A stretch of 64,000 nucleotides of DNA from Cerrena zonata (lineage: Eukaryota; Basidiomycota; Agaricomycetes; Polyporales; Cerrenaceae). Shown here in pieces: positions 54,405-64,000 of this stretch. The notes beneath the pieces are model-generated. The model saw only the letters and a list, made by a program, of their open reading frames with translations, was not told the origin of the DNA and searched no databases. Both the position numbers and the translations under genes were made by a program. The number at the start of each line of letters is the position of its first letter. Position 1 is the first letter of the stretch. The stretch spans positions 372,001-436,000 of the forward strand of contig JASBNA010000028.1 in the NCBI GenBank assembly GCA_038087015.1, written 5' to 3'.

Positions 54405-56411
54405 TCAAATAATTTCTTCGGTAAATCTTGACTTTGAATTATTACTATGGTTTTCAGTACCGAAGATAACCCCACGATTTACTGGGAGAAATTCATCGTC
54501 TTCATCAATGTCATAGTCAGAAGGGTTGAATCCAGCATCAACAGAATCTTCAGAATCACCCCTCGAGTGACCATAAGCAGCCCCTGCGGTACCAGCGCCA
54601 ACACCAGCAGCTCTTGTAGCACCGGTGGATCCATAACCAGTATTATTGCCTTGATCAAACGGACTTGAATCGTAATAATCTTCATGCATTGTAGATAGAC
54701 CACCATTTGAACTAAATCTAGTACTATTAGTCAAGCCTCCTTTTGTACTGACATTACCACTAGTAGCGCCACTATTTTGACCAGTACTATTACCAGGCAG
54801 TCTAAAAACAGAATCTAAATTATTACTATTGGTGATACCACGGTATTGGAAACCATCTTCTTCAGAAGAAGAGAAAGGACCCGAAGCACCAACCCCAGCA
54901 CCGGCAGTGTTAACCCCGGCACGATCATTAATTTGACGTTCTAAATCATCAGCTCTTGCAGCACCCCCAATCATGGCCGGGGTATTCTTAGAACCGAATA
55001 ATTTCTTGAACCCATTCTTCAGATCAGATTTAAATTCTGATGATGAAGATCCGGATTCATTATTGAAATCTGGTGATTGGTTGGTAAGAGAACCTCTCTT
55101 TCTTTTCTTCAAGAAAAGGAAAAAAACAACCAAGGTACCAATTACGATGGTACCACCAACAGAACCTACTAAACCACCGATTAATTTCGAGTTTTTTTGA
55201 GCTGTAGTTTGATTATCACTTGAAGAAGAAGCAACCGAGGTGGGAACAGCTATAAGCGAAGTGATGGTGGTATCTGGAGAAGAACTTAATGTAGTATATT
55301 CAGAGACTGAACCAGAAGTGATTGGAGCAGTCCTTGCTGCTGTGTGACTAGTGGATGAGCTATCTGAAGTAATTGATGCGTATGCTGACGAGCTTGAAGG
55401 AGAAGAAGATGAGTGTGAAGATGAGTGTCGATGTCTTGAGGACAGATTAGAAGAAGACGAACTGGAAGACTTTGAAGAATGAGTGGACGAAGATGCAGAA
55501 GAAGAGTGGGATGATGAATGGGATGTTGAAGAGGAGGAATCCGACGTTGAGCTTGGGATATTGGATCTAGATCTGGATGACGAGGAGGAGCTCAGGGCCG
55601 CTGACAGGGAGGTAGATTCGGTGGTGGTTGATCCTACGGAGCTAGAGTAGTCACTGGATATAGATGATTCTGACGTTTCTGAAGAAGACAGCTGATTTTG
55701 TTCAGACGACAGGGAATCAGATGCAGAAGTTGACGAGGGTCCACTTGATGAAGAAGAGGATTCACTTGTTTCACTGGATTCACTAGAGGATTCGCTAGAA
55801 GATTGACTGGATGAAGCTTGACTCGATGAAGTAGTACTGGAAGGAGTGTCACTGGAAGTTTCACTGGAAGCTTCACTAGAGGAAGTAGCACTGGACGAGG
55901 ACTCGCTGGAAGTTTCACTGGAAGCAGCACTGGACGAAGTTTCAGTCGAGGAAGGTCCAATGGATGTTTCGCTAGTGGAAACTTCACTTGAAGTATTTGA
56001 GGACGAGTCACTGGACGACTGACTAGAAGAGTCACTAGAAGAGTCACTAGAAGGTTGAGCCAGTGAAGAGGTTGAGGAAGACGGTATTTCATCTTCGGAT
56101 GCAGATGCAAAAGACGTCGATGACGTTGGGGTAGGATCACTAGAGGTGATGGACCCATCACTGGAGTTTCTCTTGTGATTACTGGAAGAGCCAGTGGGAG
56201 AAGCCAAGGACAGAAGGGACGTATACGATGCTCTAGGGGATATCAAAGAGTTTGAGCTTGAATCAGTCGTGGAAGACGGTTGGGTGTCCAAACTAGTCAA
56301 AGAAGCCGAAACAAAATCTTGGGTTGAGCTAGCAATGCCAGTTGAAGTTGTACTTGGGCTTGAGCTGGCTGACACACCTAGTGGAGGCACTAGTTTGGTT
56401 ATAGTCATCAT
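54405..56411 (-). CDS. TDA7: Ser-rich single-pass membrane protein, Tda7/YOL019W-like
   Basis: 668 residues. The first 390 are overwhelmingly Ser/Thr, suited to O-mannosylation. One transmembrane segment follows at about 407-430 (LIGGLVGSVGGTIVIGTLVV) with the stop-transfer KKRKRG. The cytoplasmic part (about 431-668) is Asn/Gly/Ser-rich and ends FTEEII. S. cerevisiae Tda7 has the same layout: Ser-rich N-terminus without a signal peptide, a VGSVGG membrane segment, and an end in REII. The role of Tda7 is poorly known. It is a vacuolar or plasma-membrane protein (family knowledge). The start lacks a classical signal sequence. Mid2/Dfi1-type wall sensors are the alternative, but they have signal peptides. 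Confidence 0.75.
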   Translation of the reverse strand: MMTITKLVPPLGVSASSSPSTTSTGIASSTQDFVSASLTSLDTQPSSTTDSSSNSLISPRASYTSLLSLASPTGSSSNHKRNSSDGSITSSDPTPTSSTSFASASEDEIPSSSTSSLAQPSSDSSSDSSSQSSSDSSSNTSSEVSTSETSIGPSSTETSSSAASSETSSESSSSATSSSEASSETSSDTPSSTTSSSQASSSQSSSESSSESSETSESSSSSSGPSSTSASDSLSSEQNQLSSSETSESSISSDYSSSVGSTTTESTSLSAALSSSSSSRSRSNIPSSTSDSSSSTSHSSSHSSSASSSTHSSKSSSSSSSNLSSRHRHSSSHSSSSPSSSSAYASITSDSSSTSHTAARTAPITSGSVSEYTTLSSSPDTTITSLIAVPTSVASSSSDNQTTAQKNSKLIGGLVGSVGGTIVIGTLVVFFLFLKKRKRGSLTNQSPDFNNESGSSSSEFKSDLKNGFKKLFGSKNTPAMIGGAARADDLERQINDRAGVNTAGAGVGASGPFSSSEEDGFQYRGITNSNNLDSVFRLPGNSTGQNSGATSGNVSTKGGLTNSTRFSSNGGLSTMHEDYYDSSPFDQGNNTGYGSTGATRAAGVGAGTAGAAYGHSRGDSEDSVDAGFNPSDYDIDEDDEFLPVNRGVIFGTENHSNNSKSRFTEEII

Positions 56412-57682
56412 TTCTTCTCAAGATCTGTTTCAAAGGCCCCAAAGAAGGGAACTTGAACGAATGATTTGTCATTTAAGTCTCTTAATGCGATGCCTAAACC
56501 TTAACAGAACAAATCAAAGTAAGAACCAAAGAAAGAACCAAAGAAAGAAAGAACAAAAAAAAAGTACTTAATTACCTACTTTCCAAAGATCAAGTAAATC
56601 GAACAAACGAAGGACTTTTATGATAATGAAGCAATAAACAGGGGTTAATTTAAAACTAGGGAATAAGCTATTCTTTTTTTTTTTTTTTTTTTTTTTAAAC
56701 CTCTGTTTTTTTTTCGAAAAGTTAATAATAAAACGAGTGATATTTTTATGGAATGAAAAAAAAATATGCTACTAATAATATAAACTAACAAAGAGGGTAT
56801 AAAAAGAAAAGATGAAATGATAATAACAAGCCTTACAGCAGGGACAAAACTGGTGGAACCAGATTCCCATTGCACTTACTGTAGGCCATTAAAGTCGACC
56901 ATCAAGGATATGCTAATGGGTTGTACGAAGATAAGGGCACAAAATAACAAAGAATCAGTAGTTTTCTTTTGTTTTGATTGGGTTTTGGTTCAGCAATGGA
57001 TGGTATTTTAATTACAGGGCAATAAAGCCCCCCTACTATTTTTATTTCGGCAACGAAGCATCGTCCAAATCAGGCTAGCATCTCTGCTTGATAAGGCAAT
57101 TGCTAAGATATAATCATCTTGGGACTAAAATGACAGACTCACTTTGTCAGAATCGGGAGTATATCATTACCTCAAGCGAATCTTTCTGTCCAACTCCGTT
57201 TACTTGACAACAAACAATTGACTGGTAGGATTACGGTTAAGAAGCTTATAAATTTAGCCTGGTTATTTTGTTTTTATTTAGCACTCTTTATTTTTGTCTT
57301 CTATTGCAAGGTGAGTCTCCTCGATGCCTACGTTTGCTTGTAACCTTCCCACAGGTGGCGGAAGGTACGAGTACCAAAATGAAACTCTTGTTTCACTTGT
57401 ATTGTGAAATTTGTCCTTTATGTCCTTTCGAAGGGGTACTAATTCATCGCTGGAGCGAGGATGGGGGCGTGTCCCGGGCAACAAAAACTGAGACACACCC
57501 TTTTTTTATTTTTAGATTATACGATTATTTTGGAACTACACGAAGATACTTGATTTTGCAGTCGTTGGCTTGTTGGCTTGATACCTGGCCGTCTAGGACG
57601 TCCAGGGGACGTATCATGTATTGATAAGGAAGTCAAAGAAAGAAAAAAAAAGAAAAAAATGCAACAAGAAAATGCGTTTGTT
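56412..57682. other. Intergenic: promoter of the TDA7-like gene and 3' flank of the WD40 gene
   Basis: 1271 bases. Poly(T) at 56673-56694, short AAAGAACC repeats near 56525-56550 and a GC-richer segment near 57300-57480. The 118-codon plus frame (57268-57624) lacks any family feature. No tRNA recognised. Confidence 0.55.
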
Positions 57683-59335
57683 TTATATCAGAACAGCTTG
57701 GAACCCTTTTCCACTGACAACCCCCATCCAGTCGCCGGCATTACGACGCCAGCAGACGTTGTTCACTTCCAATTCTTCTTCGTAGGATAGTACCGGACAG
57801 TCGATGACCATGCCCAATTCTCCGTTTTTCAATTTGCCCACGTCATTGGGATTGGCCGGTGCGGTTGTAGCTGAATCGCTATTTGGAGATTTAGATAATG
57901 TAGTACAGTCCCAGACCAAGGCTTGACAGTCATCACCACCGGTTAGTAAATGGTTGGAGAGAGGATGCCATTTGATGGAGTTGATTGCTGCGTTGTTCAT
58001 GCCTCCTAAAGAGCCATCAAGGGTAACCACCGGGATACCAGGCATTCTCATATCAATGACGATGACTTGATTCAGATTAACACCAATGGTAGCCAAATAG
58101 TGAGAATCAACGTTTGAAGTGGATAACCTGATTAATGCATTAGAATTATAATGGCCACCACCAGCACTCAAGTTGGTTGAACTGTTTGTAGTTGGTTCGT
58201 AGATGATGGTGGAATGTTCCAACGATCTTAAATCAAATACTCGCATAGAACCATCGTTACCAACACTGGCAAATATATTGGTTGAATCATGAATGAATTT
58301 CACGTCGAAAACTTCCAGGTCATGGGCAATTAATTGGGTTTTAACTTGAGCAATATCCATCTTACCATCACTTGTATTTCGACTGCTTGATCGAGTCAAA
58401 TCCCAAACAGTACAGGTGGTATCCACCGACGAAGTAATGAGTATTCTCGGATCAACTTTATTCCAATCAAATGATGTCACCGGCGGGAAAGTATTTATAT
58501 CTTCGGAACTCCCATTTTTATCGCCATTTTTAGTTGATTGACTAGTTGAATTATTTGCTAAAATATGAGTTTGAGTTAACTGGAAATTGTTATTGGCATC
58601 ATAATTCTCATGTTCAACTTTATATAATCGAAGTACTTCCAGACTAGCTGCCAATCTTTCATTATACCCATTATTAACATTATTCATTGATGGATCCCAT
58701 TGTAAATTAGTAACTGGATAATCAACCAACACTTCAGCAACCTTATACATATCGAATCCGTCAACTGAATTAGAATATTCGGCTTCATCTTCAATAGCAA
58801 TCGAATCATTCAGGTTATTCGAGTATGCTACTCCATGTATAACCTGAATCTTATTATTAAATCCTTCCTTATATGAACTTAATGCTATGCAATCCATATC
58901 TGCTCCTCCTCCTGTTCCTTCCAACTTGGTCCAATCACAACAGTTCAATGGTAATTGTGAAAAATAATACAGATGTCGATCATTTATCCCATTATCAAAT
59001 ACCATTTGATTCCCACTATTAATGGTATTATTACCACCAACGTTTTGTCCACTAATAGGACTCTGGTTATTACTGGAACTCCCGCCTCCACTAGTCCCAC
59101 TGCTGAGACTGGAACTGGGTGGTAGTAACGGATGATAATTGCTATAAAAATTACTTCGTTGCAGCGGACTCGTAAATGTTGGGGTAGTATTCCCTCCCCG
59201 GCCCAAATTTGGAGTACTGGTCGGTTGATTATATCCCTTGGGTGAGTATGACACCCCTCCAGGGATCCCTGGGGCCGATACACTTCCGGTAGTAGATGAA
59301 AGTGATCCTCTTTTCGATCTCGAGTACCAATCCAT
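57683..59335 (-). CDS. WD40 protein of the DCAF7/AN11 (YPL247C) family
   Basis: 550 residues. The N-terminal 125 are Ser/Gly/Asn-rich. The WD40 propeller covers about 130-550. Blades include VTSFDWNKVDPRILITSSVDTTCTVWDL, FASVGNDGSMRVFDLRSLEHSTIIYE and INSIKWHPLSNHLLTGGDDCQALVWD. The spacing and the RSLEHSTIIYE stretch match DCAF7/HAN11/TTG1, a scaffold for kinases such as DYRK1 (family knowledge). The S. cerevisiae homologue YPL247C is uncharacterised. A CTG at 58640-58642 falls at the residue after AAS in LAAS-x-EVLRLY, where the family has Ser/Gly. The frame is intact. Confidence 0.87.
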   Translation of the reverse strand: MDWYSRSKRGSLSSTTGSVSAPGIPGGVSYSPKGYNQPTSTPNLGRGGNTTPTFTSPLQRSNFYSNYHPLLPPSSSLSSGTSGGGSSSNNQSPISGQNVGGNNTINSGNQMVFDNGINDRHLYYFSQLPLNCCDWTKLEGTGGGADMDCIALSSYKEGFNNKIQVIHGVAYSNNLNDSIAIEDEAEYSNSVDGFDMYKVAEVLVDYPVTNLQWDPSMNNVNNGYNERLAASLEVLRLYKVEHENYDANNNFQLTQTHILANNSTSQSTKNGDKNGSSEDINTFPPVTSFDWNKVDPRILITSSVDTTCTVWDLTRSSSRNTSDGKMDIAQVKTQLIAHDLEVFDVKFIHDSTNIFASVGNDGSMRVFDLRSLEHSTIIYEPTTNSSTNLSAGGGHYNSNALIRLSTSNVDSHYLATIGVNLNQVIVIDMRMPGIPVVTLDGSLGGMNNAAINSIKWHPLSNHLLTGGDDCQALVWDCTTLSKSPNSDSATTAPANPNDVGKLKNGELGMVIDCPVLSYEEELEVNNVCWRRNAGDWMGVVSGKGFQAVLI

Positions 59336-59801
59336 TAATGCTTATACTTATAAATATTGAAATATGTCTAATTCCGTCTTCTATCAACGATCGATTGTCG
59401 AAATTAAAACTAACTTGATGTTCTTGGTTTCCTCTGTTAAGCACACTCGCTGACACTCGAAGATCCTATCTCTGGTTAATCAATGATACTCTTCCTTTGA
59501 AGTAGTTATTTTTCTGTTCAATATTGCTCAATCTTGACCTATTTTTTTTTTTTTTTTTTTGGTTTGTTTGTCTTTTCTGCGTTTCTCCTGAGTGAATTTT
59601 GTGAAAATTGTGTCTTATTGTTTTTAGCTTCTAGGTTTATAGGGGAAAAACCCTTACTTCACATTGGCTATAACTTGGGTCCAGGGTACGTCCAGGGTGA
59701 GTACACGGAGTCTATATATTAAGGAAACTAACAAATCTAAAATACAAGTTTTAGTTATATACGTAGAAAAAAATTTAAGATTAAATGATTGCAAAAAAAA
59801 A
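59336..59801. other. Intergenic: WD40 gene promoter and GCV2 3' flank
   Basis: 466 bases with a T run near 59540-59561. No gene. Confidence 0.6.
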
Positions 59802-62800
59802 TTATGCTTGATCAGCTACGACATCTTCGACTGAAGGACAGGTACACATTAAGTTCATATCACCCCAGGTGTCGTCCAATCTAGCCACGGTAGGCCAACA
59901 TTTTGAATATTTCAAAAATGGTAATGGATATGCAGCTTGTTCTCTGGTATAACCCCTAGCTTCCCAATCCAGTTGAGAAGTTGAAACTATATCGTCAATT
60001 GAATGGGGAGCGTTTTTCAAGACACCACCAGCAGGATCTCCATTAGCATAAGCATCGATTTCTTTTCTGATTGAGAGTAAAGAGTCAACAAAGCGGTCTA
60101 ATTCTTCCAAATTTTCTGATTCAGTTGGTTCAATCATTAAAGTACCAGCCACTGGGAATGACATTGTTGGTGCATGGAATCCATAATCTTGTAATCTTTT
60201 GGCAACGTCGATGGCTTCAACACCAACCAGTTTGAATTCTCTCAAGTCGAGAATAAATTCATGGGCACAGTGTTTGGTACCATCGTTGGTAGATGCAGAA
60301 TAATCAACGAAAAGAATTTTATAAACTTCTTTCAAACGGTGTAACATATAATTAGCATTCAACATTGCGATGGATGAAGCATAAGGCAAAGCATCAGCAC
60401 CCAACATTTTAATATAAGAATAAGATACTGGGATAACACTAGCAGAACCGAATGGAGCAGAATTGACCGATTTGATTGATTCATTGGTTGAGTGAGGAGT
60501 TTTAAGATAAGTATGCAGAGGTAAAAATGGTTTTAATTTATCATTAACACAAACTGGAGCTTGACCTGGACCACCTCCACCATGAGATAAGGCAAAAGTT
60601 TTATGAATGTTTAAGTGACAAACATCAGCACCCAAATCTCCAGGAGAAGTTAAACCAACTTGAGCATTCATATTAGCACCATCAAGATAGACCAACCCCC
60701 CGTTTGCATGCACGGTATCAATTGCTTGTTTAACCCCTGGTTCAAATAAACCATAAGTAGATGGATAAGTAATCATGATCGAACATAAATTTTCGGAGTG
60801 TTTTTCAGCTTTTGCCTTTAAATCATTTATATCAATTGATCCATTGTTTAAACATTTAATTGGTACGACCTTCAATCCACACATTGCAGCAGATGCTGGG
60901 TTGGTACCGTGAGCACTAACTGGAATAAGACAAATGTTTCTCTTTTCGTAATCACCATTACTTTTATGGTATTGTCTAATTAATGATAATCCAGTGTATT
61001 CACCTTGAGCACCCGAGTTTGGCATTGAAGTGGTGGCAGTAAATCCAGTGATATCATTCAAATCTTTTTCAAATTCATCAACCAATTGCTTATAACCTTG
61101 AGCCTGATCAATTGGTGCAAATGGGTGGATTTGATTAAAACCTGGAATTGATAAACTTTGCATTTCAACAGTGGCATTCAATTTCATGGTACATGACCCC
61201 AATGGAATCATGGAATTGGCCAAAGATAAATCTTTAGACTGTAATAAATGTAAATAACGCAACATTGAAGTTTCTGAATGATGAGTATTGAAAATCTTAT
61301 GGGGTAAGATTTCGTCAGTTCTCAATAAATCCTTCAGCAATAGTAGGGAGTTGTTCTGGGAATTTAAAACTAGCATTACCAGTAAACACTTCAACTAAGG
61401 AAACTAAGTCTTGTTCATTAACAGTTTCATCAAATGAAATAGAAACAGTTTCGGCGTCAACTTTATATAAATTAATATTGAATTTTAAAGCTTTTGCTAA
61501 TATTTCATCGGCCAGTTCACCGTTTAACTTAACGGTTAAAGTATCAAACCATTTTCCGTTAGATATTTCATGATTACTATTATTTTTGATTTGATCAGCT
61601 AAGATTGTAGTATAACCATAAACTCTGGCAGCGATGTTTTTCAAACCTTTTGGACCGTGATAAACTGCGTACATGGCTGACATATTTGCTAATAAAGCTT
61701 GAGAAGTACAAATGTTTGAAGTGGCTTTTTCTCTTCTGATATGTTGTTCTCTAGTTTGTAAAGCCAATCTTAAAGCTGGTTTACCTAATCTATCCTTTGA
61801 TAAACCAACAATACGGCCAGGGATTTTTCTCAGGTATTTCAGATTAGTAGCAAAGAAAGCAGCATGAGGACCACCGTAACCAAATGGAACCCCAAATCTT
61901 TGGGTAGTACCCAAAGCAACATCAGCACCAAATTCTGCAGGGGATTTCAATAAGGTCAATGCTAATAAATCAGTAGCCATAGCAAATAAACCTTTATTTG
62001 AATGAACTAATTCGCCAACTTTTTGAAAATTATCAACTGAAAGTGAACCGTCGGTGGCAGGGTATTGCACAAGAGCACCACAAACATCACTTAAGATTTC
62101 TTTCAACTGATCAATACCTTCATTTGTTGATAAAGGCAATTGGATAATTTCAACGTTTAAATTAGTAGCACGCGATTGTATAACGTTTAAAGTTTGAGGA
62201 TGTAAATCAGTATCAACAACGTATTTAGTTTTCTTACCCTTTAAATTATGAAACGATAATGACATGGCTTCCCCGGCTGCAGTACCTTCATCCAAAAGAG
62301 AAGCATTGGCCATTGGCAAACCAGTTAAAGAAGAAACCATGGTTTGAAAATTGAGCAAAGATTCTAAACGACCTTGAGAAATTTCCGGCTGGTATGGAGT
62401 ATAAGACGTATACCATTCTGGACTTTCCAACAAGTTTCTTTGGATAACCGGAGGAACTTTAGTTCCATAATAACCTTTACCAATAAAAGATTTAACGATT
62501 TTATTTTTCAGAGCAATAGAATTCAAATGGTCCATCATCTCTGATTCAGTGAAACCCTTTTTAGGTTCAATTTGAAGTGGTCTCTTGATTAAAACATGCT
62601 CTGGAATGGCGTGTGATAAAAACTCATCCAAATCCTTATACCCAATTGTACTCAACATATGGTCAACATTGTCAGGAGTTGGACCTAAATGGCGTCTTGC
62701 AAAAGTATCTAAGTTAGCACTGGATACCAAATTTGCTGATGGATTATACACTTTCCCATAATTAGCAGATGAAGTATCAGCCTTGGTAGCAAGACTTCTA

Positions 62801-62904
62801 TAAGTATTCAAAGTTAAAGGCTTTAAGGCTAATCTAGCATTATTCACCGATAACAATTTTTTTGATCTTATCGCGGTATTGGCAGCAAATCTCGCTCTGA
62901 TCAT
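59802..62904 (-). CDS. GCV2: Glycine decarboxylase P subunit of the glycine cleavage system (one frame break)
   Basis: PLP enzyme of mitochondria that decarboxylates glycine, feeding one-carbon units to folate. The N-terminus [19 protein letters not shown] is a clear presequence. The N half has the [17 protein letters not shown] and [21 protein letters not shown] signatures. It derails at AEGFIEN. The C half continues with [19 protein letters not shown] and carries the PLP lysine in [17 protein letters not shown]. Removing one A at 61327-61329 gives AEGLLRTDEI and a single protein of 1033 residues (S. cerevisiae 1034). The promoter has a cluster of TGACTC sites. Metabolic role and identity are firm. 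Only the frame is damaged. Confidence 0.95.
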
Positions 62905-63415
62905 CTTGGAAATTATCTTTATATAAGATCAGCTAAAGAAGAATATAAAGGAAAAGTTCCAGCAAGGGCTGTTTATAAAGGAGTAGAAGGAAAGTGAAAA
63001 AAAAAAAAAAAAGGAAAAAAAGGTTGGCCAAACAAAGGCCTATGGTTGTGAATTTTAAAAGTAGCAGAAGGTTATCGCATCCGTTCCCGAGTCAGAGCCA
63101 AAACCGAGTCCGTTTCTCGCCTGTTTTTCTGTGTTTTTTTTTTTTCTTTTTGTTAGCAGAACGCACTCCTTTAGTGCGATATGCCCGGGGGGGGAGCCAG
63201 GCGCGAGTCAGAAACGAGTCAGAAACGAGTCAGGACAAAAGTCATGTGATGAGCTGACTCTTTTATACCGTACAATGATCCGTTAATTAGCATTTTACTC
63301 CTTCAACAATTACTTCAAACGGCAGTCTACAGGTGAGATATTTTAAAAAAATATATATTCAAATATACTATTTATCAAATCAAAGAGAAACAACAATCAA
63401 CACAGGTTAATCAGC
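62905..63415. other. GCV2 promoter and TEF1 3' flank
   Basis: 511 bases. It holds the TGACTC array described below, an A run near 62997-63012 and a T run near 63137-63145. No gene. Confidence 0.6.
63089..63260. promoter_or_regulatory. Cluster of TGACTC (Bas1/Gcn4-type) sites upstream of GCV2
   Basis: GAGTCA (reverse of TGACTC) occurs at 63089-63094, 63205-63210, 63216-63221 and 63227-63232, and TGACTC occurs at 63255-63260. Three of them form an exact 11-bp tandem repeat (unit CGAGTCAGAAA). TGACTC is the known core for Bas1 and for Gcn4 half-sites, which regulate GCV genes in S. cerevisiae (established). Binding here is inference. Confidence 0.7.
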
Positions 63416-64000
63416 TTATTTCTTAGCGGCTTTTTGGGCAGCTTTGGTAACTTTACCAGCTTTGTCGGATTTTTCAACAGCTTTGATAACACCGACAGCA
63501 ACGGTTTGTCTCATATCTCTGACAGCGAATCTACCTAATGGTGGGTAGTCGGTGAAAGCTTCAACAGACATTGGTTTAGATGGAACCATTTTAACAATGG
63601 CAGCATCACCGGATTTAACGAATTTAGGGTTTTCTTCTAATTTTTTACCGGTTCTTCTGTCAATTTTTTCGATTAAAGTGTCGAATTTACAAGCAATGTG
63701 GGCAGTGTGACAATCTAAGACTGGAGAGTAACCAGCAGAGATTTGACCTGGATGGTTCAAGACAATAACTTGAGCATCGAAAGAGTCACAACCTTTTGGT
63801 GGATCGTTTTTAGAGTCACCACAAACGTTACCTCTTCTAATTTCTTTAACGGAAACGTTCTTAACGTTGAAACCAACATTGTCACCTGGGTTACCTTCAG
63901 CTAATTGTTCGTGGTGCATTTCGACGGATTTAACTTCAGTGGTAACACCGGCTGGGGCAAAAGTGACAACCATACCTGGTTTGATAACACCGGTTTCAAC
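63416..64000 (-). CDS. TEF1: Translation elongation factor 1-alpha, C-terminal part (truncated by window)
   Basis: The frame covers the last 194 residues of eEF1A and runs off the right edge. It reads from [20 protein letters not shown] through [19 protein letters not shown] and [14 protein letters not shown] to the terminal [11 protein letters not shown]. These are domains 2 (end) and 3. They bind aminoacyl-tRNA and eEF1B. The sequence is at the conservation level expected of this protein, and the codons are strongly biased (GTT, ACC, AAG, GGT), typical of a highly expressed gene. Codon bias and the stop at 63416-63418 are consistent with an intact gene. TEF1 versus TEF2 cannot be told from this end. 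Confidence 0.97.
   Translation of the reverse strand, partial: VETGVIKPGMVVTFAPAGVTTEVKSVEMHHEQLAEGNPGDNVGFNVKNVSVKEIRRGNVCGDSKNDPPKGCDSFDAQVIVLNHPGQISAGYSPVLDCHTAHIACKFDTLIEKIDRRTGKKLEENPKFVKSGDAAIVKMVPSKPMSVEAFTDYPPLGRFAVRDMRQTVAVGVIKAVEKSDKAGKVTKAAQKAAKK

Noticed and set aside
57268..57624. 118-codon plus-strand frame in the TDA7-like promoter
   Set aside because: No family features, mixed composition, and starts in T-rich sequence typical of chance frames.
1..64000. Transposons, LTRs, CRISPR arrays or viral insertions
   Set aside because: No transposase, reverse transcriptase, integrase or phage-type genes and no direct-repeat/spacer array were seen. CRISPR is not expected in a yeast nuclear genome.
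1..64000. tRNA genes
   Set aside because: I looked in intergenic regions for box A/box B pairs and the T-arm GGTTCGAATCC pattern and found none convincing. A tRNAscan-SE run would settle it.

Overview
The window is a piece of a budding-yeast nuclear chromosome, most likely from the CTG-Ser (Candida/Debaryomyces) clade. It is AT-rich, densely packed and almost intron-free, with long poly(A)/poly(T) tracts in promoters. The gene set fits that clade: RAC1, a CSH3/SHR3 chaperone, a short GAL4-type factor, a complex I 9.5 kDa subunit, a UBE2W-type E2 and an SNRNP27-type splicing protein. Several of these are absent from Saccharomyces. CTG codons are rare and fall where relatives carry Ser or small residues, for example 43924-43926 in RAC1 and 58640-58642 in the WD40 gene. 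I do not name a species.

Layout. 1-8.7 kb: RPS4, a GYP5-type RabGAP, an unrecognised gene, a GAL4-like activator and a UBE2W-like E2. 8.7-10.25 kb: a gene-free stretch holding a strongly divergent but structurally intact 5S rRNA gene and a hairpin-rich segment. 10.25-26.4 kb: SGS1 helicase, a tandem CCCH protein (ZFS1/TIS11 type), GCN1 and MIG1. 26.4-33 kb: a repeat-rich secreted wall-type protein with a 44-nt intron, a membrane protein of unknown role and a RIM4-like RRM protein. 33-49.4 kb: CSN5/RRI1, UBP10, a yippee-like protein, MRPL22, the complex I 9.5 kDa subunit, CSH3, RAC1, NOP6, SNRNP27-like, IPI3 and ENV9. 49.4-64 kb: SAT4/HAL4 kinase, MRPL19, TDA7-like, a DCAF7/YPL247C-type WD40 protein, GCV2 and the 3' part of TEF1.

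The main caution for users is reading-frame damage. Fourteen single-base frame breaks occur in twelve otherwise well-conserved genes. Twelve are explained by one extra base in a short homopolymer and two by one missing base. Each repair joins two reading frames into a full-length family member. This is the signature of homopolymer miscalls in the assembly rather than twelve pseudogenes. The CDS coordinates below span the reconstructed genes and state where each break lies.

Themes: translation and ribosome biogenesis (RPS4, TEF1, MRPL19, MRPL22, NOP6, IPI3, 5S), nutrient control (GCN1, GAL4, MIG1, CSH3, SAT4, GCV2), and ubiquitin or NEDD8 enzymes (UBE2W-like, CSN5, UBP10). Promoter motifs agree with gene functions in four places: Tbf1/Cbf1-type sites at RPS4, an MCB at SGS1, a PAC box at IPI3 and an array of TGACTC (Bas1/Gcn4-type) sites at GCV2.
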